From Rhodospirillaceae bacterium (lineage in GTDB: Bacteria > Pseudomonadota > Alphaproteobacteria > Rhodospirillales > 2-02-FULL-58-16): a stretch of 8,544 nt of DNA. The notes under the pieces were generated by a model. It searched no databases and was not told the DNA's origin. It saw only the letters and a program-made list of their open reading frames with translations. A program made the translations under genes and the position numbers. This document shows positions 1 to 7,706 of the stretch, piece after piece (the first letter of the stretch is position 1; each line of letters starts with the position of its first letter). The stretch is from the NCBI GenBank assembly GCA_013349695.1, contig DUZD01000099.1:1-8544 (forward strand), given 5' to 3'.

Positions 1-372
1 CCCCGCCGGTTACCCAACGAAGCCGCCGGTCAGCTAACAGATCAAACCGACTACTGTCCGTGCAGAACCCTCCTCTGCTAGGGATACGCGCCCTCGTGGC
101 GCACACGTTTCGAGTGGAATTCACCTGGATTTTCGGAGCCCGTGATTCCGCCACTTTCCGCCATTCATCTCTTGCAAGTCATTCTGCCCCGATCCCAGGG
201 GCAACCCCTCCGGCAAGAAATGAATGGCCGATCATAACGCCGTCCGCCGAGGACAAACCGGTGGAAATCCACTTACAACGTCGAGGAACCACTTTTTTTT
301 ACAAAGGAACATTTCTCCGCCGCCAGAATGGGGCGGGTTTGCAACCGCAAGGACAAACGCCGATGGCTTTGT
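1..372. other. Region downstream of folP with no supportable gene
   Basis: This stretch follows folP on the minus strand and extends to the window edge. Open frames on both strands are short, arginine/proline-rich and lack any family signature. In many Alphaproteobacteria glmM follows folP, but no frame here starts with the phosphoglucosamine mutase N-terminus (the FGTDGIRG signature). No convincing intrinsic terminator follows the folP TAG: an imperfect hairpin can be drawn near 323-352 but no U tract follows it on the minus strand. A T8 run on the plus strand at about 293-300 has no preceding stem. Short hairpins lie near 62-78 and 91-105. The part around 110-165 has a repetitive 'ggaatt / gattccgcc' texture faintly like IS21-type non-coding ends, which I cannot confirm. 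Confidence 0.5.
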
Positions 373-1197
373 CTATGTTCCTCCGATCGCCTCCCACACG
401 TCCAGGGCCTGGCGGGTTTCGGCGACGTCGTGGACGCGCAGGATATGGACGCCTCTCGCCACACCGGCCAAAGCCGCGGCGAGCGAGCCGGCGAGGCGTT
501 GGCAAGGCGGTTCGCCCTTGCTCAAGCGGGCGATGAAGGTTTTGCGGGAGACCCCGATGAGAAGCGCGCATCCCAGTTCCCGGTAGAGGTCCAGGCGGCC
601 CAGGATGCCGGTGTTGTGGTCAACGGTCTTGCCGAAGCCGATGCCGGGATCGACAGCGATGCGCGAGCGTTCGATCCCGGCCGCCTCGCAGACCGCCACC
701 CGGCCGGAGAGATAGCCGAACACCTCCTTGGCGGCGTCATCGTATCGGGGATCGTCCTGCATGGTTCCCGGCACGCCCCGCATATGCACGAGGACGACGG
801 CGGCGCCGTTCCCGGCCGCCACCTCGAGAGAGCGCCGATCCCCGGTCAGGGCGGTGACATCGTTGATGATGGCGGCGCCCGCCGCCAGCGCCGCCTCCAT
901 CACTTGCGCCTTGCGGGTGTCCATGGAAACGACTGCGCCGCCCCCGGCGAGGCCGCGCACCACCGGCAGAACCCGTTCCAACTCCACCTCGACGGGGACG
1001 GGCTCGGCCCCAGGGCGGGTCGATTCGCCGCCGACATCGAGGATATCGGCGCCGTCATCCAGCAACATCCGGCCGCGGGCGATGGCTTCCGCCGGGTCAA
1101 GAGCCAAGCCGCCGTCGGAAAAGCTGTCAGGCGTCACGTTGATGATGCCCATGATCAGGGGGCGGGCCAGGGAGAGGCCGGCAAAAGAAGCCGTCAC
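373..1197 (-). CDS. folP: Dihydropteroate synthase
   Basis: The 274-aa product condenses p-aminobenzoate with 6-hydroxymethyl-7,8-dihydropterin diphosphate to 7,8-dihydropteroate in cytosolic folate synthesis, the step blocked by sulfonamides. The TIM-barrel motifs are all present: NVTPDSFSDGG (20-30) on strand 1 and its loop, GGESTRPGA (56-64), DTRK (93-96), N112 in IINDV, the VHMRGVPGTMQ loop (137-147), DPGIGFGK (183-190), GVSRKTF with K219 (215-221) and the C-terminal RVHD (254-257). The start is GTG at 1195-1197. No ATG or GTG lies in frame between it and the TGA at 1264-1266, so no longer form is likely; the strand-1 sequence begins about 12 residues in, as usual for compact DHPS. Some alphaproteobacterial DHPS proteins carry an N-terminal extension; this one does not. 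The nearest SD-like GGAG (1214-1211) is 13 nt upstream and lies inside a hairpin. It is last in the block, 88 nt after ftsH. Stop is TAG. Confidence 0.96.
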   Translation of the reverse strand: MTASFAGLSLARPLIMGIINVTPDSFSDGGLALDPAEAIARGRMLLDDGADILDVGGESTRPGAEPVPVEVELERVLPVVRGLAGGGAVVSMDTRKAQVMEAALAAGAAIINDVTALTGDRRSLEVAAGNGAAVVLVHMRGVPGTMQDDPRYDDAAKEVFGYLSGRVAVCEAAGIERSRIAVDPGIGFGKTVDHNTGILGRLDLYRELGCALLIGVSRKTFIARLSKGEPPCQRLAGSLAAALAGVARGVHILRVHDVAETRQALDVWEAIGGT

Positions 1198-1199
1198 GG

Positions 1200-1234
1200 C
1201 GAAATCGCCGCTCCGCTTCGGGGCGACGATTTCG
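1200..1234 (-). promoter_or_regulatory. Hairpin abutting the folP start codon
   Basis: On the minus strand CGAAATCG (1234-1227) pairs with CGATTTCG (1207-1200). The stem continues with a U-G pair (1226/1208), CGC/GCG (1225-1223/1211-1209), one C-A mismatch (1222/1212), CCG/CGG (1221-1219/1215-1213) and an AAG loop (1218-1216). That is 15 paired positions out of 16. The hairpin ends 2 nt before the GTG of folP and encloses the only SD-like GGAG. No U tract follows, so it is unlikely to be an intrinsic terminator. It could limit ribosome access to folP or mark a processed 5' end; the function is inferred. Confidence 0.5.
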
Positions 1235-1250
1235 TCACTTTTGGCGATTG

Positions 1251-1282
1251 CCGGCGGGTCCCATCAGAGGCGGGCCCGCCGG
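1251..1282 (-). other. GC-rich hairpin after the ftsH stop
   Basis: CCGGCGGG (1251-1258) and CCCGCCGG (1275-1282) form a perfect 8-bp stem around a 16-nt loop. On the minus strand it begins 3 nt after the ftsH TGA. The following bases (CAATCGCCAAAAG) contain no U run, so a rho-independent terminator is not supported. It may protect the ftsH 3' end or attenuate read-through into folP. Confidence 0.4.
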
Positions 1283-1285
1283 TCG

Positions 1286-3208
<1,923 letters not shown>

Positions 3209-3322
3209 TTTCAATGTCGCACCCTTTCTTGCAGATACGCCGCCCTCACGGGTTCGGCCCGCCACCCATGCGTCGTGGGAACGCTTTGGTGTCCTTGCTA
3301 TCCATTAGATAGTAACCGAATG
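3209..3322 (-). promoter_or_regulatory. tilS-ftsH intergenic region, possible ftsH promoter
   Basis: The 114-nt gap is longer than the cpoB-tilS junction and could carry a separate ftsH promoter. The best sigma70-like candidate on the minus strand is TTGTTT inside the 3' end of tilS, an 18-nt spacer, then TCTAAT (5 of 6 to TATAAT, about 3306-3311). A short inverted repeat, CTATC/GATAG with loop TAATG (about 3300-3314), overlaps the -10. I see no clear alphaproteobacterial RpoH (heat-shock) motif. This call is weak. Confidence 0.25.
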
Positions 3323-4687
3323 TCATAAAACAATACAAAAGCCCGCTCCGGAAATGCTATTCGGCGGCATAAACCTTAGCCGCGCGAACGCCACCCCGGG
3401 ATCGTCACCGCTGTCGCGCTTATACAGCAAATGGGGAACGGCGAAAACACCCCGGTCATCCCTGAGCGCCGGAAGCGACGGCCGAACAGCCATCGGCAAC
3501 GGGCAGGACTTGAGGTCCGGACGGTCGGCGGCAACGGCGGCCCAGCCGTCATCTCCCAAGCTCGTCAACCGGGCGGCTCCCGAGATTCCCTTGCCGTTGG
3601 CGGCGGCGAATTCGATGGCGAAACGGCGGTCCCAGAGAATCCGCGCTCCGGCAACGGCGGCAAGGGGAAGAGGCGATCCCCGCCGCTCGCGGCAGACCAG
3701 GAACCGTCGCGGCTCCACGGGATTTAGTTTCGCCGGCAGGATACGGCAGCCCGCCAGGCAATGGGACATGTCTTTCCCGCCATTGACGATACGTTGGTGG
3801 AGACGTTCCAGTTTTGCCGAACGCGGTCCGTAAGTCCGGCCGCCGATACAGACCAGGATCCGCGCCAGCGCCCGCAAGGACACCGCCTTCGGCGCCGCCG
3901 CCAGAGCGGCGCCGTCGACGCCGGCGTATCCCGCCGGGTGGATCATGCAACATCGGGCCAGCAAGGCCGAGGCGGCGCTTTCCAGGGCCAAGCGCGCCCC
4001 CCCCATGTGGCCGGCCGCCTCGGCTAGGCGCTCGGGCGGCATCCCGGCTTCGGCCAAGTCCGGCAAAGCTGACCGGATCCGCGTCCGGGCGAAGTTTCGG
4101 TCCCGGTTGGAAGGGTCCTCGATCCATTCCTGGCCCAGCCCCCTCAACGTTGCCTTGAGCCGCCCGGACGGCACCTTCAGGAGCGGACGGACAAGACGAA
4201 CCGAGGCCGTCTCGACGACGGCGGACATGGCCGCGAGACCGTCGATGCCGCTGCCCCGTCCGAGACGCATGAGAAAGGTCTCGGCTTGGTCCTCCAGATG
4301 ATGGGCAAGGAAAAGATGCAGCACGCCCGCCTCTCGGCACCACGACGTCATCAGATCGTAACGAGCTTTTCGCGCCGCCGCCTGCAGGCCCGACGTTGGT
4401 TTGGCGCCTCGCCAGGCAAGGACGCGGTGTTCGATGCCACGTTCATTCAGCCACCTGCCAACTTGCGCCGCCTCGGCAGCGGATCCGGAGCGCAAACCAT
4501 GATCGACGGTCAACGCCGTCATCCGCCCGCCGTGACCATGCGCCCAAACCTCGGCCAACAGGCCGAGGCTCAAGCTGTCGCCGCCTCCGGAAACGGCCGC
4601 CGCCACGTGGGGCGCCGATTCGAAAGGCCCGACGGCGGCCATCAGGGCGGAGAATTCCTCCGTCGAAATGGGTGGGGGGGCGGCCAT
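3323..4687 (-). CDS. tilS: tRNA(Ile)-lysidine synthetase
   Basis: The 454-aa product ligates lysine to C34 of the CAU anticodon of tRNA-Ile2, using ATP, so that the tRNA reads AUA instead of AUG. The N-type ATP pyrophosphatase domain shows the PP-loop SGGGDS (33-38), VDHGLR (61-66), LQAAARKARYDL (101-112), AHHLEDQAET (128-137) and the TilS signature DPSNRDRNFARTRIR (191-205). The C-terminal part (about 230-454) is divergent, as is common in this family, and I see no extra domain. The ATG at 4685-4687 is supported by a GAGG 8 nt upstream that overlaps the UGA stop of cpoB, which suggests translational coupling. The cpoB-tilS-ftsH order is typical of Alphaproteobacteria. Stop is TGA. Length is close to the family norm (E. 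coli TilS is about 430 aa). Confidence 0.96.
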   Translation of the reverse strand: MAAPPPISTEEFSALMAAVGPFESAPHVAAAVSGGGDSLSLGLLAEVWAHGHGGRMTALTVDHGLRSGSAAEAAQVGRWLNERGIEHRVLAWRGAKPTSGLQAAARKARYDLMTSWCREAGVLHLFLAHHLEDQAETFLMRLGRGSGIDGLAAMSAVVETASVRLVRPLLKVPSGRLKATLRGLGQEWIEDPSNRDRNFARTRIRSALPDLAEAGMPPERLAEAAGHMGGARLALESAASALLARCCMIHPAGYAGVDGAALAAAPKAVSLRALARILVCIGGRTYGPRSAKLERLHQRIVNGGKDMSHCLAGCRILPAKLNPVEPRRFLVCRERRGSPLPLAAVAGARILWDRRFAIEFAAANGKGISGAARLTSLGDDGWAAVAADRPDLKSCPLPMAVRPSLPALRDDRGVFAVPHLLYKRDSGDDPGVAFARLRFMPPNSISGAGFCIVL

Positions 4688-4697
4688 GGACGGCGCC

Positions 4698-5708
4698 TCA
4701 TCGGCAGCCGCTACGCTGCCGTTCCCTGGCCACCGTTTTGGCGAGGTTGGCGGGGATTTCGGGAAAATCCTTCATCATCTTGTCGTAGGCGGCGCAAGCA
4801 TCTCGTTTTTTATTGAGCCCGGCGAAGGACATGCCCAGCTTGAGCAAGGTGTCGGGCCCTTTCGGCCCCCGCGGCTCTTTTTGAAAATTCTTGAAAAAAA
4901 TCTTTGCCGCCTCGGCGAAGTCCTCGCGGACGTAAAAGGTCTCGCCCAGCCAGTACCGGGCATTGCCGGCCAGGGGATCGTCGCCGTGGAGCCGGAGAAA
5001 CTCCTTAAAGGCTTTTTCCGCCTGTTCATAGTTGGCTTGGCGCAGCAGGCCGAAGGCGAACGTATAGCGCTCCTTCGGAGTCTTTCCCGGCAGCAGGCCC
5101 GATTGGGCGGCTTGGACTTGTTGGGTCGGCGCCGCCGGTTGCGGCCCGGCGCCGGCGTCCGATTGAGCGGCCCGTAATTCGCTCTCGGTAATGGTGCCGA
5201 GGTTTGCCGGAGCGGCGGTGCCCAGCATTTCCCTCCGCACCCCTGGCTGTGATGGCGCCGCGCTTACCCGTGGCGCTTTCGGCAAGGTTCTCGCGGATAC
5301 CGCGCGCAGCTCTTTTTCGATGGCGCCGAGACGGAAATCGACATCGCCGGCCAGTTTGTCGAGCCGCTGCTGGATCTGATCCAGCAGATGGATCGTTTCC
5401 TCCATTTTGCCGGTCGTCAAGCGCAATTCCTCCTCCAGCGCCGACAGCCGCACTTGAAAGCGGACAATGGCATGTTCGCCGACACCGGCGGCGGAACGGA
5501 CATCCACCGTTCCAGTCGCCGCCGGCGAGGGTGGAAGACCGCCTTTGGAAAGACGGGTGTTGAGGGTTCTGATATCACGTTCGAGACGCTCCAGGCGGTC
5601 ATACAGGGGACCGGTATCGTCCTTCTGAGCCCAAGCGCGAGATGGGCCCGCAAGGGCCATCGCCACCGCCGTCCAGATGCAGGCAAAAGCCCAAAACCAG
5701 CGCATCAT
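4698..5708 (-). CDS. cpoB: Cell division coordinator CpoB (YbgF), periplasmic TPR protein
   Basis: The 336-aa product is the periplasmic Tol-Pal partner that, in E. coli, coordinates outer-membrane constriction with septal peptidoglycan synthesis by PBP1B. Residues 1-28 form a signal peptide: basic start, hydrophobic core WFWAFACIWTAVAMALA, probable cleavage after AWA (27) or AQ (28). Heptad-like coiled coil at about 36-53 and 83-138 fits the YbgF trimerisation region. An Ala/Pro/Gln-rich linker (about 140-210) precedes TPR repeats in the YbgF C-terminal form from about 212 (KERYTFAFGLLRQANYEQA), through about 249-275 and 286-315. The start is one of two adjacent ATGs (5708 or 5705), preceded by GGGGAATAGGC; the frame stays open 62 codons further upstream, but that would bury the signal peptide. 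The gene lies between pal and tilS, as expected. The stop TGA overlaps the tilS Shine-Dalgarno. Confidence 0.94.
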   Translation of the reverse strand: MMRWFWAFACIWTAVAMALAGPSRAWAQKDDTGPLYDRLERLERDIRTLNTRLSKGGLPPSPAATGTVDVRSAAGVGEHAIVRFQVRLSALEEELRLTTGKMEETIHLLDQIQQRLDKLAGDVDFRLGAIEKELRAVSARTLPKAPRVSAAPSQPGVRREMLGTAAPANLGTITESELRAAQSDAGAGPQPAAPTQQVQAAQSGLLPGKTPKERYTFAFGLLRQANYEQAEKAFKEFLRLHGDDPLAGNARYWLGETFYVREDFAEAAKIFFKNFQKEPRGPKGPDTLLKLGMSFAGLNKKRDACAAYDKMMKDFPEIPANLAKTVARERQRSGCR

Positions 5709-5737
5709 GCCTATTCCCCATTGCTCCAGCTTGCCCC

Positions 5738-5768
5738 GGCCGACCGGCGGCAAGCCGCCCGGACAGCC
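5738..5768 (-). other. Stem-loop in the pal-cpoB spacer
   Basis: A strong imperfect hairpin lies about 30 nt upstream of the cpoB start. GGCGG (5746-5750) pairs with CCGCC (5755-5759) around the loop CAAG. The stem continues past a bulged C5760 (CC/GG), an A-A mismatch, a G-C pair and a C-A mismatch to GGC/GCC (5738-5740/5766-5768). It has no U tract on the minus strand. It may stabilise mRNA ends or set relative pal/cpoB expression. The rest of the 235-nt spacer (5709-5943) shows only weak structure, such as GCGCCA/TGGCGC arms near the pal stop. Confidence 0.4.
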
Positions 5769-5943
5769 GGTTAAAATCATTCTGTGGTTCATTCCAGGCA
5801 AAAATGTGGCGCCCGCCCAGGCCGATCCCGGTACAGGTTTCCTCATTTGGCATTCCGGACAATGCATGACGGCGGCGGCACGCTCGGGCCGCAAGGATAA
5901 GCGCCAGAAAAACCCCCGTTGGGCGGCCGCCTCTTGGCGCGTC

Positions 5944-6468
5944 TTAAGAGCCGGCCGCGCCCACCACCGTCACGGCGCGGCGGTTTTGCGACCAGGCTTG
6001 CTCATTGGAGCCGAGCGCCACCGGACGTTCCTTGCCGTAGGAAAGGGTCCTCAAGCGGTTGGGGTTGACCCCCAGGGCGACAAGGTAGTCCTTGACCGAA
6101 TTGGCGCGCCGCTCACCGAGGGCCAAGTTGTACTCGCGGGTCCCGCGCTCGTCGCAATGTCCCTCGATGGTGAATGTCAGCGAGGGAAATTTCTTCATCC
6201 AAGCGGCCTGCGTCACCAGGGTTTGGCGGGCTTCCGGCTTAATGCTGTATCTGTCGAACTCGAAAAAGACACGGTCACCGACATTGGCTACCAGATCTTC
6301 CTGCGAGCCTGACAACGCAGCCGTGTTTTTCGATCTCGCCGAGTCAGCGCCAAGGCGCCCTGTTAAGCTAGTGCCGGCGCCGCTGGCGGTGGCGCTTTCA
6401 TCCGGGGCGGTCTCACATGCGGCAATCAACGCGACGACCGCGAACAGACCTAAAATCTTAAAACGCAT
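5944..6468 (-). CDS. pal: Peptidoglycan-associated lipoprotein Pal
   Basis: The 174-aa product is an outer-membrane lipoprotein that binds peptidoglycan and TolB, and links the outer membrane to the wall during constriction. The signal peptide MRFKILGLFAVVALIAAC ends in a lipobox with lipidated Cys at residue 18 (I15-A16-A17-C18). A Ser/Ala/Thr-rich tether (about 19-58) follows. The OmpA-like domain (about 62-171) has FFEFDRYSIKPEA (68-80), GHCDERGTREYN (103-114) and NLALGERRA (114-122), which carry the diaminopimelate-binding Asp and Arg of the family. The start is ATG at 6466-6468 with GGGGA about 8 nt upstream; an upstream in-frame extension of 24 residues is rejected because it would mask the lipoprotein signal. 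Stop is TAA. cpoB follows after 235 nt. tolB, normally just upstream, is missing here. Confidence 0.97.
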   Translation of the reverse strand: MRFKILGLFAVVALIAACETAPDESATASGAGTSLTGRLGADSARSKNTAALSGSQEDLVANVGDRVFFEFDRYSIKPEARQTLVTQAAWMKKFPSLTFTIEGHCDERGTREYNLALGERRANSVKDYLVALGVNPNRLRTLSYGKERPVALGSNEQAWSQNRRAVTVVGAAGS

Positions 6469-6656
6469 TTGGTTTTCCCCACTCACCGGAAAGTTAAAAT
6501 TTAAAAAATATTGCTCATACCAAAAAGAGCTTAACGTCATACCCTTTTGAGTGTATCAGGCATTGCCTTTATGAGTATCTTATTTTCTTTGTCTTTTTCT
6601 TAAAGAGAATAAAGATCAATTCCAAGAGTTTTTTGGTTTCCAGCCCCTCAAAGGCC
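6469..6656 (-). promoter_or_regulatory. AT-rich leader upstream of pal
   Basis: These 188 nt separate the native stop of the upstream gene (6657-6659) from pal. The stretch is markedly AT-rich compared with the flanking genes, with runs such as TATTTTTTAAATTTTAAC just upstream of the Shine-Dalgarno. It is the most plausible location for the pal promoter now that the upstream gene is interrupted by insertions. No -35/-10 pair is good enough to call, and no U-tailed terminator hairpin is evident for the upstream gene. Confidence 0.35.
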
Positions 6657-6662
6657 TTATCC
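6657..6662 (-). pseudogene. Displaced last codon and native stop of the interrupted gene
   Basis: Read on the minus strand, GGA TAA (6662-6657) directly follows the TA target copy at 6663-6664. If both mobile elements and two TA copies are removed, the 3' coding end at 8262 joins here as GCA CTA GGA TAA, in frame. The inferred ancestral protein therefore ended ...MALG followed by a stop. This is a reconstruction from the target-site duplications, not a direct observation of an uninterrupted allele. Confidence 0.6.
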
Positions 6663-6664
6663 TA
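6663..6664. repeat. TA target-site copy, left of MITE
   Basis: This TA sits within CTAG immediately before the first base of the MITE-like element. Matching copies lie at 6929-6930 and 8262-8263. TA duplication at CTAG is the known behaviour of IS630. Confidence 0.7.
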
Positions 6665-6697
6665 GTGGCCTGTATCACCTAAATTGCACCCCTACGA
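6665..6697 (+). repeat. MITE terminal inverted repeat, left
   Basis: The repeat starts GTGGCCTGTATCACC and is a perfect 33-bp reverse complement of 6896-6928. Identity extends to 36 bp if the flanking CTA/TAG is counted. It contains an in-frame TAA for reads entering as CTA GTG GCC. Confidence 0.95.
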
Positions 6698-6791
6698 TCG
6701 CTTTTCCCGTCCCCTCGGTAGGAGGGCGCGCGTAGGCGATGCGGGTACATCGTCAAGCGTTCCCGACGCCCCGAGGGGACGGGAAAAGCGA
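6698..6791. repeat. MITE arm A: 94-nt hairpin
   Basis: Bases 6698-6718 and 6771-6791 form a perfect 21-bp stem (arm sequences CGCTTTTCCCGTCCCCTCGG and its complement, plus an outer T-A pair). The 52-nt interior pairs further: GGCGATG/CATCGTC (6735-6741/6748-6754, one G-U) closes a CGGGTA loop, and GGG/CCC (6724-6726/6762-6764) and CGC/GCG (6729-6731/6757-6759) add intermediate pairs. Confidence 0.9.
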
Positions 6792-6800
6792 CCCTTCGGG
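6792..6800. repeat. Central mini-hairpin of the MITE
   Basis: CCCTTCGGG can fold as CCC/GGG around TTC, or as a two-pair stem with a UUCG-type tetraloop. It lies exactly between arms A and B and spans the midpoint of the 264-bp element. Confidence 0.6.
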
Positions 6801-6895
6801 CGGTCTTGCGAGGCTTCCGGACGTCGTCGCACGCCGCTTGTGGTGCACGGACACCACGGCACGACGCGCTCCTAGCCGGAAACCTCGCAAGACCG
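6801..6895. repeat. MITE arm B: 95-nt hairpin
   Basis: Bases 6801-6820 and 6876-6895 are complementary at 19 of 20 positions (only C6814 opposite A6882 mismatches). Inside, CGTCGT/ACGACG (6822-6827/6861-6866) and GTGGTG/CACCAC (6840-6845/6852-6857, loop CACGGA) add nested stems. The arm matches arm A in size and position but not in sequence. Confidence 0.88.
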
Positions 6896-6928
6896 TCGTA
6901 GGGGTGCAATTTAGGTGATACAGGCCAC
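6896..6928 (-). repeat. MITE terminal inverted repeat, right
   Basis: This is the perfect partner of 6665-6697. It ends ...GGCCAC and is followed by TA (6929-6930), which also serves as the left target copy of the IS630 element. Confidence 0.95.
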
Positions 6929-6930
6929 TA
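6929..6930. repeat. Shared TA between MITE and IS630 element
   Basis: A single TA separates the last base of the MITE from the first base of the IS. Its context (C-TA-G) is a CTAG target, showing that one element used the CTAG left by the other. Confidence 0.7.
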
Positions 6931-6955
6931 GTACAGCCCAGCGGAAGTGTTGACC
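6931..6955 (+). repeat. IS630 inverted repeat, transposase 3' side
   Basis: It starts GTACAGCCCAGCGGAAGTG and matches the complement of 8237-8261 at 20 of 25 positions, ending in the shared TGACC. The transposase stop codon (6957-6959) lies just inside it. Confidence 0.85.
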
Positions 6956-6956
6956 C

Positions 6957-7706
6957 CTATAATCCTGCCGCCAGTGGTTTTCCTTTATAGGTCCAGCGGA
7001 AGGGTTTTGCCATGGTTCGGTTGAAGTATTCGATGAAGGCCTGGATTTTTTCTTTCAAGTCCTCGGTTGACCGAAAGTTGCCGCGCCGGATCACCTTCCT
7101 AACCAGGATCGAGAACCAGATTTCGATCTGATTAAGCCAGGAAGCGTGGCGCGGCGTGAAGTGGAAGGTGATGCGGTGTCCGGGATTGCGGAGGAAAGCC
7201 TCCCGTGTTTCCATCGAGCGCAGGACGCCGCTTTTGCCTTTCAACCCGAGATCCTCGTTGATCCCGCTGTGACTGGCGACCACCTTGACAACGCTTTCGG
7301 ACAGGTGCGTATTCAGGTTATCGGCGATGATTTCCCATTTTATACTGGGCGGTTCGCTGGCGATCAGGCGGTCGAGGAAAGCGGCGAAGTCCTCCTCGGT
7401 GCGGCTGGTGCCAACCGTGCCCGAGACCTTTCCCGTGGCCACATCGAAGTCGGCGATCAGGGTTTGCGTGCCATGGCGGATGTATTCGTATTCGCGCCGT
7501 TCCACCAAGCCCGGTCGCATCGGCAGCGATGGCGCGGCGCGCTCCAGCGCCTGGATGCCGGTCATTTCGTCGATCGATGCGGTGCGGACTCCTTCCTTTG
7601 CCCGTTCTTGCGCCGCAGCGTAAACACTACAGATGTCCTTGCATTTTTCGTCAAACCGTTGGTCCGGCTTGGCCGTCAGCCAATAGCGGATGCGATGCGG
7701 CTTCAA
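6957..7706 (-). CDS. IS630 transposase, C-terminal catalytic part (orfB)
   Basis: This 249-codon frame encodes the RNase H-fold DDE domain that cuts and joins DNA at TA. Relative to the TTG at 7704-7706, the catalytic residues are D46 in SIDEMTGIQ, D129 in IIADNLNTHLS and E195 in HASWLNQIEIWF; the spacing and surrounding motifs are typical of IS630. The frame is open upstream of that TTG, and the homologous sequence already begins in the T7A4 tract (reading FLKESDLKPHRIRYWL), so the TTG is probably not a real start. It lies in the +1 frame relative to orfA; deletion of one T would join them into a protein of about 399 aa. Without slippage this part is unlikely to be translated efficiently, as no good Shine-Dalgarno precedes it. 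Stop is TAG. Confidence 0.85.
   Translation of the reverse strand: MKPHRIRYWLTAKPDQRFDEKCKDICSVYAAAQERAKEGVRTASIDEMTGIQALERAAPSLPMRPGLVERREYEYIRHGTQTLIADFDVATGKVSGTVGTSRTEEDFAAFLDRLIASEPPSIKWEIIADNLNTHLSESVVKVVASHSGINEDLGLKGKSGVLRSMETREAFLRNPGHRITFHFTPRHASWLNQIEIWFSILVRKVIRRGNFRSTEDLKEKIQAFIEYFNRTMAKPFRWTYKGKPLAAGL

Larger units (their letters stand above)
6665..6928. mobile_element. 264-bp cruciform MITE-like palindromic element
   Basis: This non-coding element is built almost entirely from inverted repeats: a perfect 33-bp terminal inverted repeat (6665-6697/6896-6928), arm A (6698-6791), a 9-nt hairpin (6792-6800) and arm B (6801-6895). The segments abut without a single unpaired base, and the small hairpin is centred exactly on the element midpoint. 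One strand can therefore fold into a perfect four-way junction. The element is flanked by TA inside CTAG on both sides, as expected for mobilisation by an IS630/Tc1-mariner-type transposase, but its ends (GTGGCCTGTATCACC) differ from those of the adjacent IS630 copy after the first two bases, so another transposase would be needed. Short frames on both strands, both opening with TTG in the terminal repeats, have no recognisable product. Known analogues in idea are the pneumococcal RUP elements linked to IS630-Spn1. Confidence 0.85.

Noticed and set aside
100..170. Possible IS21-family non-coding end
   Set aside because: The resemblance is only a general ggaatt/ggcggaat texture; no inverted repeat pair, IstA/IstB frame or target duplication is visible.
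293..300. T8 run as a plus-strand terminator
   Set aside because: No stem precedes it and no plus-strand gene ends there.
5709..5894. N-terminal extension of cpoB with a CxxC motif
   Set aside because: It would place the signal peptide 62 residues inside the protein; the ATG pair at 5705-5708 gives a standard exported CpoB.
5899..5943. Intrinsic terminator after pal with a T5 run
   Set aside because: The T run lies inside the loop of the only reasonable stem (GCGCCA/TGGCGC) and not after it; the short CCC/GGG stem before the T run is too weak.
6469..6540. 24-residue N-terminal extension of pal
   Set aside because: It would mask the lipoprotein signal; the ATG at 6466-6468 has a good Shine-Dalgarno and gives an ideal lipobox.
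6679..6909. Small frames on both strands inside the palindromic element, both starting TTG-His-Pro-Tyr-Asp
   Set aside because: The identical starts come from the terminal inverted repeats. No Shine-Dalgarno is present, composition is Arg-rich and the DNA is constrained by pairing, so coding is unlikely.
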